From contig CAZIWA010000041.1 in NCBI GenBank assembly GCA_964542875.1, forward strand, positions 1 through 41,084: 41,084 nucleotides of DNA. Direction: 5' to 3'. Positions 1-9,700 of the stretch are shown here, one piece after another. The stretch is from CAZGOM01 sp964542875 (GTDB taxonomy: Bacteria; Planctomycetota; Phycisphaerae; Phycisphaerales; Phycisphaeraceae). Below the pieces are notes generated by a model. It saw only the letters and a program-made list of their open reading frames with translations, did not search any database and was not told the DNA's origin. A program made the position numbers and the translations under genes. Numbering within the stretch: the first letter of the stretch is position 1; every line of letters begins with the position of its first letter.

Positions 1-122
1 GCCAGGGCGAGCCAGATGCGGCGCCAGGTGGAGAATTTGCGCTTGGGGCTCCAGACTTCCTGCATCTGGGCGGAGGCGTTGCGGCTGGCCAAGGGGGATT
101 CGTAGCGGTCGCGGGTGGTCAT
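1..122 (-). CDS. purB: Adenylosuccinate lyase, N-terminal fragment (cut by window edge)
   Basis: Only the first 40 codons are present, reading leftward from the ATG at 122-120 off the window edge. The peptide begins MTTRDRYESPLASRNAS and continues with a SPKRKFSTWRRIWLAL segment. That pattern (YxxPLxSRxAS, then a KFxTWRRLWxAL helix) is the typical start of bacterial adenylosuccinate lyases, which act in purine synthesis on SAICAR and adenylosuccinate. No Shine-Dalgarno is visible upstream. It is divergent from the sigma factor gene at 309. Catalytic residues lie outside the window, so the call rests on the N-terminal signature alone. Confidence 0.75.
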   Translation of the reverse strand, partial: MTTRDRYESPLASRNASAQMQEVWSPKRKFSTWRRIWLAL

Positions 123-308
123 GATTCGTCTTGTGTTAGGTATTTCAGCGGGATTGACCGGAGGAGAAAAGCGCATCATACTAACACGGCTGTACACCAG
201 ATGGGTGTGGCAATACCTCCCACCTTTTAGTGTCCTAAGATCAAGCGTTGTGTTTGTTTTGCGTTCCAGGCCGTCCTGGGCGCTTCCTTGATGCAGGTTG
301 CGTTTTGC
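123..308. other. Divergent intergenic region purB / sigma factor
   Basis: A 186-base gap between divergent genes that should hold both promoters. It contains a small inverted repeat, ACACC at 194-198 and GGTGT at 204-208. I could not identify convincing -35/-10 pairs or a Shine-Dalgarno for either gene. Confidence 0.4.
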
Positions 309-914
309 ATGGCCTACAACTTGGATAGTTCGCTGATCAAGGCCGCGGCCCGGGGAGACCGGCTGGCGATGACACGCCTGCTGCAGACGATCCAGGGGCC
401 GGTGTACAACACCTGTCTGAGAATGCTTTCCCACCCGCAGGACGCCGAAGAAGTGGCGCAGGAGACTTTGCTGCGCGTGGTGGAACATCTGAAGGAATTT
501 GAAGGCCGGAGCGATTTGTCGACATGGGTGACCCGGATTGCCATGAATCAATCGCTGACGCGCCTGCGCCAGAGGAAGCTGCGCAAGACGGCGAGCCTGG
601 ATGCGGAGTCCGGCGCGAGCGAAGACGGACCGACCCTGGGGCAAAGTTTATCGGACGAACGGGAACTTACGGGTGACTGCAACGTCGAATTAGCCGAAGA
701 CTTGGCGCTCTTGCAAGAGGGCATCAAACAATTGGACGAAGAATTCCGTGGGGTAATCGTCCTAAGAGATTTGCAGGAAATGGATTACGCGCAAATCGCC
801 CAAGTCCTGGACGTGCCGGTGGGCACGGTGAAAAGCCGTTTGTTTCGTGCTCGGGCGGCGTTGAGGGCCTGGATGGAAGCCAGGCAATCACTGGCACGCG
901 CGAGACGGGGATAA
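309..914 (+). CDS. ECF-type RNA polymerase sigma factor (RpoE-like)
   Basis: A 201-residue sigma-70 family protein of extracytoplasmic-function type. Region 2 spans roughly residues 10-85 (DAEEVAQETLLRVVEHL, then STWVTRIAMNQ), and region 4 spans about 130-190 (DEEFRGVIVLRDLQEMDYAQIA, then VPVGTVKSRLFRARAALR, the -35-binding helix-turn-helix). The open frame extends to a TTG at 288 and an ATG at 291, but the ATG at 309 gives the standard start (MAYNLDSSLIKAAARGD). None of these has a clear ribosome-binding site. The next gene on the same strand encodes a membrane protein with a cytoplasmic N-terminus of anti-sigma type, so the two probably form a signalling pair. The stress it answers cannot be told from the sequence. 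Confidence 0.93.
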   Translation: MAYNLDSSLIKAAARGDRLAMTRLLQTIQGPVYNTCLRMLSHPQDAEEVAQETLLRVVEHLKEFEGRSDLSTWVTRIAMNQSLTRLRQRKLRKTASLDAESGASEDGPTLGQSLSDERELTGDCNVELAEDLALLQEGIKQLDEEFRGVIVLRDLQEMDYAQIAQVLDVPVGTVKSRLFRARAALRAWMEARQSLARARRG

Positions 915-1015
915 GCAAAAGCATCGGATGGAACCGATTAGAGAGCGTAAGCTCAAGTTTGATAAGTGTTTGAGTCAGTTGATATAACAAATAGTCAGGA
1001 GTGGTTGTTTCAAAG

Positions 1016-2353
1016 ATGAATGTGCCGCCTATTCCAACTCAAGAGACCTTGCTGGCGTATGTCGAAGGTGAACTGCTTCCTGCCCAGGCGCGCCTGGTGG
1101 AGGCTTATTTGCTTCATGACCCGGTGCTTCGGCAGCAGGTTGACGGGATGAAACGCGACCTTGCGGGGATGCGCGCGCTGCCTCAGTTGAAGGCACCGGC
1201 GACCCTGATGAAGGGCGTGTTGGAACGGCTGGATGGCATTCCAGGTGAACGGCTGGCGGGCAGTGACGCGCCGATTCCCTTTGAGACGGCTGCGAACAAG
1301 AAGCATAAATTGTTTACTGCGCAGGTGATCGGGCTTTCGGGCCTGGCGGCTGCGGCGACGGTGGCGGTGACACTTGGGCTGGTGTACTTCAATGCGCCGC
1401 CTGTGCCTGCGCCGGCGACGGTTCTGCCGAATGTGCCGGGTTCCGGCCATATCGCGATGAAGGCGCCTGTCACGCCTGAAGTGGTGAACACCGATCCGGG
1501 CGTTGAAAACGCCAACACGATCGATGCCGGCATGGTGGCCTCCAAGGACCTGGCGCCTGAAGCCGGTGTAGATGACCTGGCCCTGATGACTCAGATGGCC
1601 CAGGATGCCCAGCCGGAAGAAGAGCCTGTGGACCCGATGTTTGTGGTGGACCTGCCTCGGAGCGATACCGGGCGGATGGCCAGCCTGGACAGCCTGCCGG
1701 CGGAGCCGGGCAAGGAATATGAAGGGACTGCAAGCGCGACCAAGGCGATTCACGAAATCGCGGTGCGTGAGCGCCCGCAATCCGATTTGAAGGTGAACGA
1801 TACATCACTGGCATCGCTGATTACGCCGACAGGGTCGCCTGCGCCGTCCATGATCGACCGTCCCGCAGTGGGGCCGAGCATGGCGGAGATGACGCCGGAG
1901 TCTTCGGACGTGGCGGGCATGCAGGTTCGCACGGTGAATCTTGGTTTCGCGTCGGTCGACAAGGGCCAAAAGGCCGTGCTTGACTGGGCGGGGAATAACC
2001 AGATCCGGGTGCTGAGCAATCAGCAGCCGATCGATACCGCAGGCCGGGAACAGATGGCCTCGCAGATTCGTCCTTCGCCGGGCAACATGGCTCCGGGCAC
2101 CCGGGAACTGCGCTTGGTGGTGACTCAGGAACAAATGGAAAGCCTGCTGTCGGGCGTGACGGTGGCGGACGCCGGCGGAATGGTGATCCCTGCGACGACG
2201 GGGCTGGTGATGGCCGCACGCAGCGCGAATACCGCGGTCGCATCCATGGATACGCCGCCTGCCAAGGGGACCGACGGCGCGACCACGCAGCCGGCGACGG
2301 AAGGCAAGAAGCTTTTCGTGCTGCAGGTGCTGGTGAATGAGTCTGGCCGGTAA
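1016..2353 (+). CDS. Putative membrane-bound anti-sigma factor
   Basis: About 445 residues with one transmembrane helix (about 103-125, VIGLSGLAAAATVAVTLGLVYF). The cytoplasmic N-terminus of about 100 residues has the helical layout of anti-sigma domains (TLLAYVEGELLPAQARLVEAYLLHDPVLRQQVD), but I see no HxxxCxxC zinc motif. The outer part, about 320 residues, is low in recognisable features and rich in Pro, Ala and Thr. It follows the sigma factor by about 100 bases on the same strand, the usual order for a sigma/anti-sigma pair. A GTG at 1001 is an alternative start. I prefer ATG 1016 because CAGGAG at 997-1002 can serve as its Shine-Dalgarno, although the 13-base spacing is long. The function is inferred from context and topology. 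Confidence 0.7.
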   Translation: MNVPPIPTQETLLAYVEGELLPAQARLVEAYLLHDPVLRQQVDGMKRDLAGMRALPQLKAPATLMKGVLERLDGIPGERLAGSDAPIPFETAANKKHKLFTAQVIGLSGLAAAATVAVTLGLVYFNAPPVPAPATVLPNVPGSGHIAMKAPVTPEVVNTDPGVENANTIDAGMVASKDLAPEAGVDDLALMTQMAQDAQPEEEPVDPMFVVDLPRSDTGRMASLDSLPAEPGKEYEGTASATKAIHEIAVRERPQSDLKVNDTSLASLITPTGSPAPSMIDRPAVGPSMAEMTPESSDVAGMQVRTVNLGFASVDKGQKAVLDWAGNNQIRVLSNQQPIDTAGREQMASQIRPSPGNMAPGTRELRLVVTQEQMESLLSGVTVADAGGMVIPATTGLVMAARSANTAVASMDTPPAKGTDGATTQPATEGKKLFVLQVLVNESGR

Positions 2354-2380
2354 AGCTGGATTGACAGGTGAATCAAATGC

Positions 2381-2415
2381 ACAGGCCCGCAGAGACGCGG
2401 GCCTGTGTTGTTTTT
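2381..2415 (+). terminator. Rho-independent terminator of the sigma/anti-sigma operon
   Basis: A perfect 10-bp stem (ACAGGCCCGC at 2381-2390, GCGGGCCTGT at 2397-2406) with a six-base loop, followed by GTTGTTTTT. It lies 27 bases after the anti-sigma stop codon and separates this unit from the convergent blaR1-like gene. Confidence 0.88.
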
Positions 2416-2536
2416 GAGTTTGTGTTGAAGAAAACTCTGAGCGCAATAGAAAGTGAAGCCAGAGTGAGTGGAGCGGCAGATCAGAATCGAAATAAGCGCA
2501 GTGCTAAATACGACTCGGCCACACTCTAAAAGGAGG

Positions 2537-5500
2537 TTATGGGGCTTGCTTTATCACGGTGAGCGTGGCGGAAAGTTTGTCGGGGCTGAGCCTGATGAGA
2601 ACTTCCTGAACCGGTGCATCAGGGGTGAGGGTGATGGCGGGGAGATCGAAATTCTTATCGGGGCGAAGAGGGAATTGAAGCGTGATGTTGAAGGATGTTT
2701 TGGGCCAAATGGGGAGGTCACCAAAGGCGACGCCATTGGCCGTGTTCTGGAGAATACGACGGATGCGGGACCATGGACCAGAGTCTGAAATGCAGACCTG
2801 GCATTCGGGGAGGGGGTTGGATTGCGCATCGACGATGCGGAGGAAGATGGCTCCCTTGGCTGGAAGGGTGGGGAAGTAGCGGCTGATGAGCAGCGGTCCA
2901 TCGCCCTCGGGGACGGGGAATGTCTTGTCCCAGATGTCGGGGTCCAGTCCGGCGCAGGTGACACCTGCGGTGGTGAGGAGAGGAAGATCGACAGTGGCGG
3001 TGGAGGTGGAATCAAATGTGAGAGGGAGCACATTGCGCTTTGCATGCATGACGGGTTCGCCGGGGTCTGCGGGCGTGCTGAAGATGACTTCAAACCGGGC
3101 GTTGTTGAGGGCTTGTGGGGAATGTCCGGGTATGTGGATTTTCACGGGCCGGGTGGCGGTGGCTTTGGGGATGTGCCATTTGATGGGAGCCGGGCTGGCC
3201 GGGCCCACGGTGGTGTAGAGGGCCATGAGGCCGGGAAGGTAGATATCGGTGGTGGTGAGGTCTGAGCAGCCGGTAATGATCGCGGTGGCGGAGCCGCTTT
3301 GCACGGTGACGGGGAACTGGAGGCTGGTGCTGGATTGGGGCTGGCTGGGGCCGCTTAGAGTGATGCGCTGGAGAATGACGTAAGGGGAGTGAGGGTAGCC
3401 GGGGAGGCGGGTGAGATCACCCGTGATGTGAAGCTGGTGCGGCTGCTGACGGAGAAGTTTCAGTTGAGTAGGAACATGCGTTGAGAATGAGCGTTCGACG
3501 AAGATCGGGAGGCTGGCATAGCCAGGTGCGCTGACCCATAGAGGGTAAGGGCCGGGCTCGAATGGTTCGAGCCCGGCTTGACTGCTGCGGTAGGGCGTGG
3601 AGGTGAAGGTGCCGTAAGTGAAGCGGCCTGCGGCATCGGTGTGGATGGGTGTGGGGGTGTGAAACGGGTAAGAAGAAAGGTTATCTCGTGGAGCGATGGC
3701 GGCATTTTCGATGGGCAGGCTGGTGTTGGCGTCAACGATCAAGCCGGTGGCCTGGGGGCTTGGGGAGAGGGTGACGGTGATGGGATCGCTGCCGGGAGGG
3801 ATGGTGACAGAGACATTGGTGAAGTCCAGCCCGGGAGTTTCAGGGCAAACCGTGAAGATGTTTCCGGGTGGAGGGAGAAGGAGATCAATGGAGGAACCGG
3901 TGACGGGCAGGGAGGGGCCTGGGAAATATCGGCCGCCGATGTGGCGCATGGGGCCATTGCGGAATGCTGTTGCAAGGTAGTCGAGATGGATTTTGCCGGG
4001 ATTGATCGCTTGATTGTTTTTATCAACAAATTGGACTTTCCGGAGGGAATTGGGCTTGAGCGTGAGCGAGATGAGGGGGTATTGGGCGCCAGCGACCGCC
4101 CAGAAAGGGCCCTGCCAATCTGTGTGGTATCCGGGTACATGGGCGGTGACGCCGAAATTACTGGGCGGGATTTCAAAGGTGCAGAAACCATCGGCAGAAG
4201 GAGATTGCGCTTGAGAGGGGCCCCAGAGGTTTCCAGCGCGACAGCCGAGGAAGACTTGGGATTGAGGGGGGATGGGGATTCCGTCGGGCATGATGAGGCG
4301 GACCTGAACTTTGGCTGGAATGGGCTTGAGATTGGGTTGAGGATCGCCGTATCGGGATTGGAGCCGGGCGATCTGAGCGAAGGCGGCGGTTTCCTGTTGT
4401 GGGGTGAATGTGTGAGCGATGGGGGCTGGAGAACCGGAAGACATCGGAGGGATGAGGTCGATGTCTAAGCCGCCACGGGATGGAGAAGGGAGGGGCGCTT
4501 GCGCCTGGGTTTGGCGCCAACGGAGTTTTGAAAGGGCGGTCTGGACGAAGGGGTGGGTTTGGGTGGGGGCAGTGACGATGAGGTGGACATTGAAGCGACG
4601 GGTGATGACGCCGGGGGTGTGGCCGGTGTCGATGGTGCTCCAGAAGTCCGGCGTGGCGACTGTGGATGTGATGTGTTCAACGACCTGGTCCGGAGTGAAA
4701 CGCATTCTCCAACTGGTGTCGGTGAGGTCTTGAATTTTGTAGGTCAAGGTGACGGGTGGATTGGCGGGATCAGGAATGTAAGCCGCGGGTTTACCGCTGA
4801 CGTGGTTGGATGCTGTGCCGATGAAAAGGGTAAGGACAATGCCGGCGATGAGCAGGAGCGAGCCGGCTGGGCTGGAGAGCTCTGGCGGGGCGTGAGGGGT
4901 GACCAGGCGATTGACGCGATCCAGCAGTTTGTGCCTGGGCGGGCCGGTGAAGGCCAAGTGCGGCTCACCGACAGCAGTGGTCATCCGGCCCCAGTTGTAG
5001 AGCGCACCGATGTAGGCGTCCGGTGTGGCGCGGGTGAGGCTTAGCGCGATGGCGTCGCAGCAGGCCTCGCGCTCCTGGCGGATGACACGGTTGACCCACC
5101 AGATGGCGGGGTTAAAGAAGAGGAAGGATTCCGTGAGGCATTGGAGCAGATTCACCAGCGCGTCCATGCGGCGGGTGTGGGCGAGCTCGTGGGCGAGAAC
5201 GAGTTTTAGTTCCTCGGGCGAAAGCGCGCTGAGCCCGTGGGCCGGCAGGAGGACGAGGGGCCAGAGCCAGCCTACCACGCTGGGAACCTGAACACGGCTG
5301 CTGACAGCGAGGCGCGCATGCGTGAAGGGGAGCCAGGGTGAGGCGAATTGGGCGGAGAGTTGATCGAAGAGATCGCGCTCGTGCCCGAAGGTGATGGGGG
5401 ACGCAGAGCGGCGGATGACAAAGCCGCGAATGACCGCAAGGAAGAGCCGGCTGAGCATGACGGCCACGCCGATGAGCCAAAGGCCGGAAAACCAGGGGAG

Positions 5501-5950
5501 GAGTGAGTGGGTGATTCTGGTGAGTGGAGGTGGCGCGGCGGGTGCAGAGGGAATCGATGCCGGTGAAGCTGAGATGGACACTGGAGAAGACGATGCTGTG
5601 GATGAATTGGTGTTGATGTCGGTGAAGGTTGGGGAAGGAGAGGGTTGGGTTTTGGGTTGTGGTTGGGAGGTTGAGCGTGATTGAAGTGTGATGGATGGAG
5701 TTTGAACAGGTTGGTCGGGTATGGAGGTTTGGCGGCCTAATACGTGCCAAGTGACGAAGAAAGCCAGCAGCATGCAAACCAGGGAGCCGAGGCTGAGCCA
5801 GTACCGCAAGCTCGGGTGGCGGGCGGGGATGAGCTTCAGGAGGGCCCAGGTGAAGAACGCGATGGCACCGGATTGCCAGAGCGAATGCAAAAGCGCCTGG
5901 GCAAGACCCTGGGCGACGATGACGGTGAGGCTGAGGTTAAACGCAGGCAT
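2537..5950 (-). CDS. BlaR1/MecR1-like M56 metallopeptidase with a non-penicillin-binding C-terminal half
   Basis: An 1137-residue membrane protein. Hydrophobic segments lie near 20-40, 50-72, 150-175 and 362-380. The M56 zinc protease domain carries HELAH at 254-258 and a downstream REREACCDA segment (E295), the usual third zinc ligand. In BlaR1 this domain is the cytoplasmic protease that leads to inactivation of BlaI. After the last helix comes an outer region of about 750 residues that is not the penicillin-binding sensor domain. It includes at least one carboxypeptidase-regulatory-like beta fold (TGLIVDANTSLPIENAAIA). A Ser/Pro/Thr-rich linker (about 75-145) splits the N-terminal helices. 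The gene follows the BlaI-like repressor by 21 bases. The ligand sensed is unknown. Confidence 0.88.
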   Translation of the reverse strand: MPAFNLSLTVIVAQGLAQALLHSLWQSGAIAFFTWALLKLIPARHPSLRYWLSLGSLVCMLLAFFVTWHVLGRQTSIPDQPVQTPSITLQSRSTSQPQPKTQPSPSPTFTDINTNSSTASSSPVSISASPASIPSAPAAPPPLTRITHSLLPWFSGLWLIGVAVMLSRLFLAVIRGFVIRRSASPITFGHERDLFDQLSAQFASPWLPFTHARLAVSSRVQVPSVVGWLWPLVLLPAHGLSALSPEELKLVLAHELAHTRRMDALVNLLQCLTESFLFFNPAIWWVNRVIRQEREACCDAIALSLTRATPDAYIGALYNWGRMTTAVGEPHLAFTGPPRHKLLDRVNRLVTPHAPPELSSPAGSLLLIAGIVLTLFIGTASNHVSGKPAAYIPDPANPPVTLTYKIQDLTDTSWRMRFTPDQVVEHITSTVATPDFWSTIDTGHTPGVITRRFNVHLIVTAPTQTHPFVQTALSKLRWRQTQAQAPLPSPSRGGLDIDLIPPMSSGSPAPIAHTFTPQQETAAFAQIARLQSRYGDPQPNLKPIPAKVQVRLIMPDGIPIPPQSQVFLGCRAGNLWGPSQAQSPSADGFCTFEIPPSNFGVTAHVPGYHTDWQGPFWAVAGAQYPLISLTLKPNSLRKVQFVDKNNQAINPGKIHLDYLATAFRNGPMRHIGGRYFPGPSLPVTGSSIDLLLPPPGNIFTVCPETPGLDFTNVSVTIPPGSDPITVTLSPSPQATGLIVDANTSLPIENAAIAPRDNLSSYPFHTPTPIHTDAAGRFTYGTFTSTPYRSSQAGLEPFEPGPYPLWVSAPGYASLPIFVERSFSTHVPTQLKLLRQQPHQLHITGDLTRLPGYPHSPYVILQRITLSGPSQPQSSTSLQFPVTVQSGSATAIITGCSDLTTTDIYLPGLMALYTTVGPASPAPIKWHIPKATATRPVKIHIPGHSPQALNNARFEVIFSTPADPGEPVMHAKRNVLPLTFDSTSTATVDLPLLTTAGVTCAGLDPDIWDKTFPVPEGDGPLLISRYFPTLPAKGAIFLRIVDAQSNPLPECQVCISDSGPWSRIRRILQNTANGVAFGDLPIWPKTSFNITLQFPLRPDKNFDLPAITLTPDAPVQEVLIRLSPDKLSATLTVIKQAP

Positions 5951-5971
5951 GTTGGTCCCCTGAAAGAGAGT

Positions 5972-6382
5972 TCAGCCGGGCTTTTTCTTGCCGGGTTTTT
6001 TCTGGAGCTGGGCTTCGCGCTCGTCGAGAATTTTGCGGATCTGCTGGAGCTCGTCAGATGTGACGGGGGTTTGATCCAGCAACTGCTGGATGGCCTGCGG
6101 CGCGCTTTGATTAAAGACGTGGCTGACCAGACGACGCATGTGCTCGCCGAGTACCTTGGCGCGCGTGAGGGTGGGGGAGTAGACGTGCGTGTTGCCGTTT
6201 TGGGTGTGGGTGAGGAAGCCTTTTTTCTCCATGATCTGGATGATGGAGAGGACCGAGGTGTAGGCACGCTTGCGCTTGTCCGGAAGTGATTCCAGGACTT
6301 GGCGGACCGTCATGGGGCCGTGCCGCCAGAGGAGGGAGAGGATCTGGAGTTCCAGGTCTGATGGGCGTTTGTCGGGTGGCAT
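5972..6382 (-). CDS. BlaI/MecI/CopY family transcriptional repressor
   Basis: A 136-residue protein. Its first 75 residues form the winged helix of the BlaI family (SDLELQILSLLWRHGPMTVRQVLESL, then RKRAYTSVLSIIQIMEKKG and a VYSPTLTRA turn). The C-terminal helices are the dimerisation part that BlaR1-type signalling cuts, and the protein ends in a lysine-rich tail (KKPGKKKPG). It is the first gene of a two-gene operon with the M56 protease. A 16-bp perfect palindrome sits 11 bases before its ATG and overlaps a good promoter, so it probably represses its own operon. No beta-lactamase gene is nearby; other targets would need a search for the same palindrome. Confidence 0.93.
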   Translation of the reverse strand: MPPDKRPSDLELQILSLLWRHGPMTVRQVLESLPDKRKRAYTSVLSIIQIMEKKGFLTHTQNGNTHVYSPTLTRAKVLGEHMRRLVSHVFNQSAPQAIQQLLDQTPVTSDELQQIRKILDEREAQLQKKPGKKKPG

Positions 6383-6392
6383 GATGGGTTCC

Positions 6393-6408
6393 TACTGAGA
6401 TCTCAGTA
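6393..6408. promoter_or_regulatory. Probable BlaI operator (perfect palindrome)
   Basis: TACTGAGATCTCAGTA is a perfect 16-bp palindrome placed between the -10 box and the start codon of the blaI-like gene, and it shares bases with the -10. A further half-site-like GTTCAGTA lies at 6419-6426, inside the promoter spacer. Operators of BlaI-family repressors are dyads in just this position. The assignment is inferred from position and symmetry. Confidence 0.75.
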
Positions 6409-6432
6409 TATACGGAGAGTTCAGTAGGGCAA
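6405..6432 (-). promoter_or_regulatory. Promoter of the blaI-blaR1-like operon
   Basis: On the minus strand, TTGCCC (6432-6427) and TATACT (6410-6405) are separated by 16 bases, close to the sigma-70 consensus. The -10 box runs into the palindrome at 6393-6408, so bound repressor would block RNA polymerase. Confidence 0.65.
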
Positions 6433-6716
6433 TGGGATTTTTTGAGAGATCATTGAAGAGAAGAGGGTCGGGTGTACTTTCAACGCTTGCGGCGAAGAAC
6501 AAGAAGAATCAATGAAGTCGTTTGCACCGGGGCCGACGTTCTGGAAACTGCGATGACTCTGGCTGTCATACGACGGACCCTCGGCCTCGAAGATGGAGAC
6601 GGCGGATGGAAGACAAAGCATGCTCACGCGGACGAGAGCATGTGAGTGGTCGTCGCGTTGTAAACATGCATTGGCGGCCCTCGCACCAGCCATTTTTTGG
6701 GGGAGGGGGCAGGAGT
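6433..6716. other. Intergenic region without a convincing gene
   Basis: About 284 bases between the blaI promoter and the 3' end of the large secreted-protein gene. The only structure I see is the hairpin-forming repeat at 6619-6643. Short open frames here have no start signal or recognisable product. Confidence 0.5.
6619..6643. repeat. REP-like dispersed repeat, hairpin-forming copy
   Basis: CATGCTCACGCGGACGAGA at 6619-6637 recurs exactly, as its reverse complement, at 23861-23879. This copy continues into GAGCATG, giving a perfect 7-bp stem (CATGCTC at 6619-6625, GAGCATG at 6636-6642) around a ten-base loop. Both copies are intergenic. Confidence 0.7.
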
Positions 6717-9700
6717 TTAGGGGATATCGGTTTGGGATTGGGTGGTGGTGAGGGTTTGTTTTGGTTTGCTGGGGAGAGTGAGTGTGATGGTTTGTTTGGG
6801 TTGGTCCTGGGGAGTGGCGATGGTGGTGGAGGTGTCGGAGATGAGGAGGGTTGCGGGGCCGGAGGACTCGAAGGTGATGCCTTTGAATTGGATGAGGCCG
6901 GGACCGGCGAGGCTGAGGGCGGTTTGGCCGGCGCGTTCCTGGATGGAGGCGGCGGAGGCATCGAAGGTGATGTTGGCGGCGGCGTCGGTAACGCTTTGTT
7001 TGGGCTCGGAGGCGTAGAGGTAATCGGTGCCGTGTGCGCCGGTGACTTTGATGATCCCGCCATCGGCGAGGCGCTGGAAGGCGGCAGGGGTGGCGGCGCG
7101 GTCGCGGGGGAAGACGACGATGTAGTAGGCGCCTTTACCGGGCATCTGGATGTGGAGGAGGTCTTGAAACTCCGGCATGTTGCCAAAGTGGGCGTAGGTG
7201 GTGCCCCAGCGGAGGGTGTGACGGGGAGTGTCTGCGCGGGCTTGGGGGCTGGCGATGAAGAAGTCGGTGTCGACGCCGAACTGGCCGACGGCGGTGAGGT
7301 TGTCGCCGAAGAGTTCACGTGCGGGGGAGGAGACGTTGCCGGGGGCGTCCTGGAGAAAGGCATTGAGGTTTTGCGGAGTGGTTTCCTTGGTTGCGCCGAT
7401 GCGCTGGGAGAGGGTCCAGAACTGCCACATGGTGGGCTGGTTTTCGGAGACGGTGTCGCGGAAGAGGAAGTAGTTTGCGCCGGCGGGATTGGGGTCTTTG
7501 ATGAAGAGGATCTGGCGGGTCCAGGTGATGGGGCCGGGGGTTTTGCCGATGGAGGTTGGCCAGGCGGGGAGCTTGAAGGTTTGGAGGCCGGTGGGGGCGC
7601 CGATGGCTTTGCCGATGGTGGTGGTGACGGCGGCGTAATCCTGGCGGGGTAGGGTGGAGAAGGCGAGGATGCCGCCATGTTTGTCGGAGTCTGGGGTGGC
7701 GGTGGCATGGTAGAAGGTGGAGCGACGGGTGGCGTCATCGGAACCGCGGGCGGGGAGGACGCGGCTGATGAGGAGTTCTTCGCGTTCGGCGTATCCGCCT
7801 GAGAAGCGGACGGAGATGGGGACGCCGCGGGCGAAGATGGCGGGGAAGCCGCCTGACTCGGATACGTACCAGTCGACGTAGCGGCGGCCGGTGATCATGA
7901 GGAGATTAAGGAAGTATTCCTGTTTGGTGCCCAGGCCGTGTTTGAAGAGGACGCCGGTGTCTTTGAAAAGTTGAGAAGCCTGTGCGGGCGGTTTGGCGGG
8001 GAGAGCAGGGTCCATGTAGAAGTCCTGGAGCCCGTCGAGCGTGGAATGGGTGAGTTCATAGGAAGGCCCAGTGCGGAGCCAGTACCACTGCATTTCCTGG
8101 GAGAGGTCCGGATCAGAGGCGGCGGTGGCTTTGGCGACGAGGCCGGCGAGGCCTTCGGTGTGGAGTGCGTTGCCGCGGCCGGAGGCAGGGCGGACGGCGA
8201 TGTTACCGCGGCGGGGGTCTGGCGGGGTGAACTGAGCGGCGGCGTAGCGCATGAGCCGGACCATGCGCGGGTCCGCCACGTAGTCGTGGAATGGGGTGCC
8301 GTCGCTGGCTTTGAAAGCAGCGCCACGGAGGGCGATGGCGAAGCTGAAAAGCGGGGTGGCGGTGACGTGGAGGTAGTTGGAGACGCTTTCGGGAAATTCG
8401 CCGGTGGGACCGACTTTGGAGAGAAATTCTTCAAGGGGGGGATAGGTGAGCTCGCTATTTTTGACAGCGGGATTGAGCCAGGTGAGGGCCATGGGATGGT
8501 CGGCCAGCAGGCAGGCGAGAAGGCCGATGTTGGTGGCGTAGCCAACGGACATGTTGACGTTGCCGGTGCGGTAGCCCCGCTCTGCGGACCAGACGGCGGG
8601 CTCGTTTAGGAGGTAGGCGAGGTAGGCCATGCGTGCGCGGATGAGTTTTCGGCGCGGGGCGGGGACGAGGTCGCCGGCCATGATGATGTCGTAGAGGGCG
8701 GTGAGGGAGCTTGGGTCGCGGAAGAGATCGACGGCCTTTTCGCCGCCTAGCTTGTGGGCCATGGGGGGGAGGTCGGATTGGACAACGATGTTGAGGGGGT
8801 TTTCGATGCGATCGATGAGCCGGGTCTGGGCGGCGACCTGCTTGTCCATGCCGGAGAGGAGATAGGCGGTGACGGCGGCGGAATCGGCGAAGGGGTGGGG
8901 CTCGCCTCGCCAACTGGAGCCCTGGGTGATTTCCTTAGCGAGCTTGGCGGTGTCGATGGGTTTATCGGATTTGAGGAGTTTGGTGATGTCGGCTTTGGTG
9001 AGATAGAGCCGGGGGTGGAAGTCCGGGTCAGGAGAGAGGGGCCAGTCGAGGATGTAGTCTTTGACGGTGTTGAGCTTGTGGTTGAGAGCAGGGCCGGATG
9101 CGCCAAGAAGCCAACTGCGCTGACCGGAAGCGGCGTTGCAGCGGAGGTAGGTCTGACCTTGCGGGGTGCGCTGAAGGTGGATGAACTTGCGGGCGGCGAG
9201 GCCCATGTCGCCGAATTGGCCCGAAGCGACAGGGGTGACCCACGCGCCGGGATTGAAGGCTTTGATGGTGAGTGTGGTGGGGGGGCGATCGTCGTAGAAC
9301 TTGAATCCCATGTCCCAGGTAACCATGGCGCGCTGAAGCCACCAATCCTGCCAGGGCTGGAGGCTGAGGATGGGGGTGTTGGCGGGCTCATTGGCGAGTA
9401 TCAGCGTGCCAGATTTACCGGCGGGGATGCCGGGGATTGCGGATTTGCCTTTGTTAAAACCTGTTGCGGTGAGTTTTGTTTCAGGCGTCTCCAGAAGGAG
9501 GTCCCAGCCGGAGTCGGGCAGGTCGCCATTTTCGACGGATTCCTCGATACCGAAAAGGGAATCGCCGGCGGCGAGGGTGATCTTGATTTTGAGAGTGACG
9601 TTGTTTTCGTAGGTGAGCGTGGTGAGGGTGCTGGCCAGGACGGGGCCGTTGTCGATGAGTTGGGTGGAAGCACTGATGATTTTGGCGCCGCCGAAGAAGT

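Noticed and set aside
2468..2788. Plus-strand open frame after the anti-sigma gene
   Set aside because: It runs antisense into the 3' end of the blaR1-like gene and has no domain or ribosome-binding site.
6566..7738. A 390-codon minus-strand frame overlapping the large secreted-protein gene
   Set aside because: The product is almost entirely Pro/Ser/Ala, a frame-shifted reading of the real gene, with no start signal.
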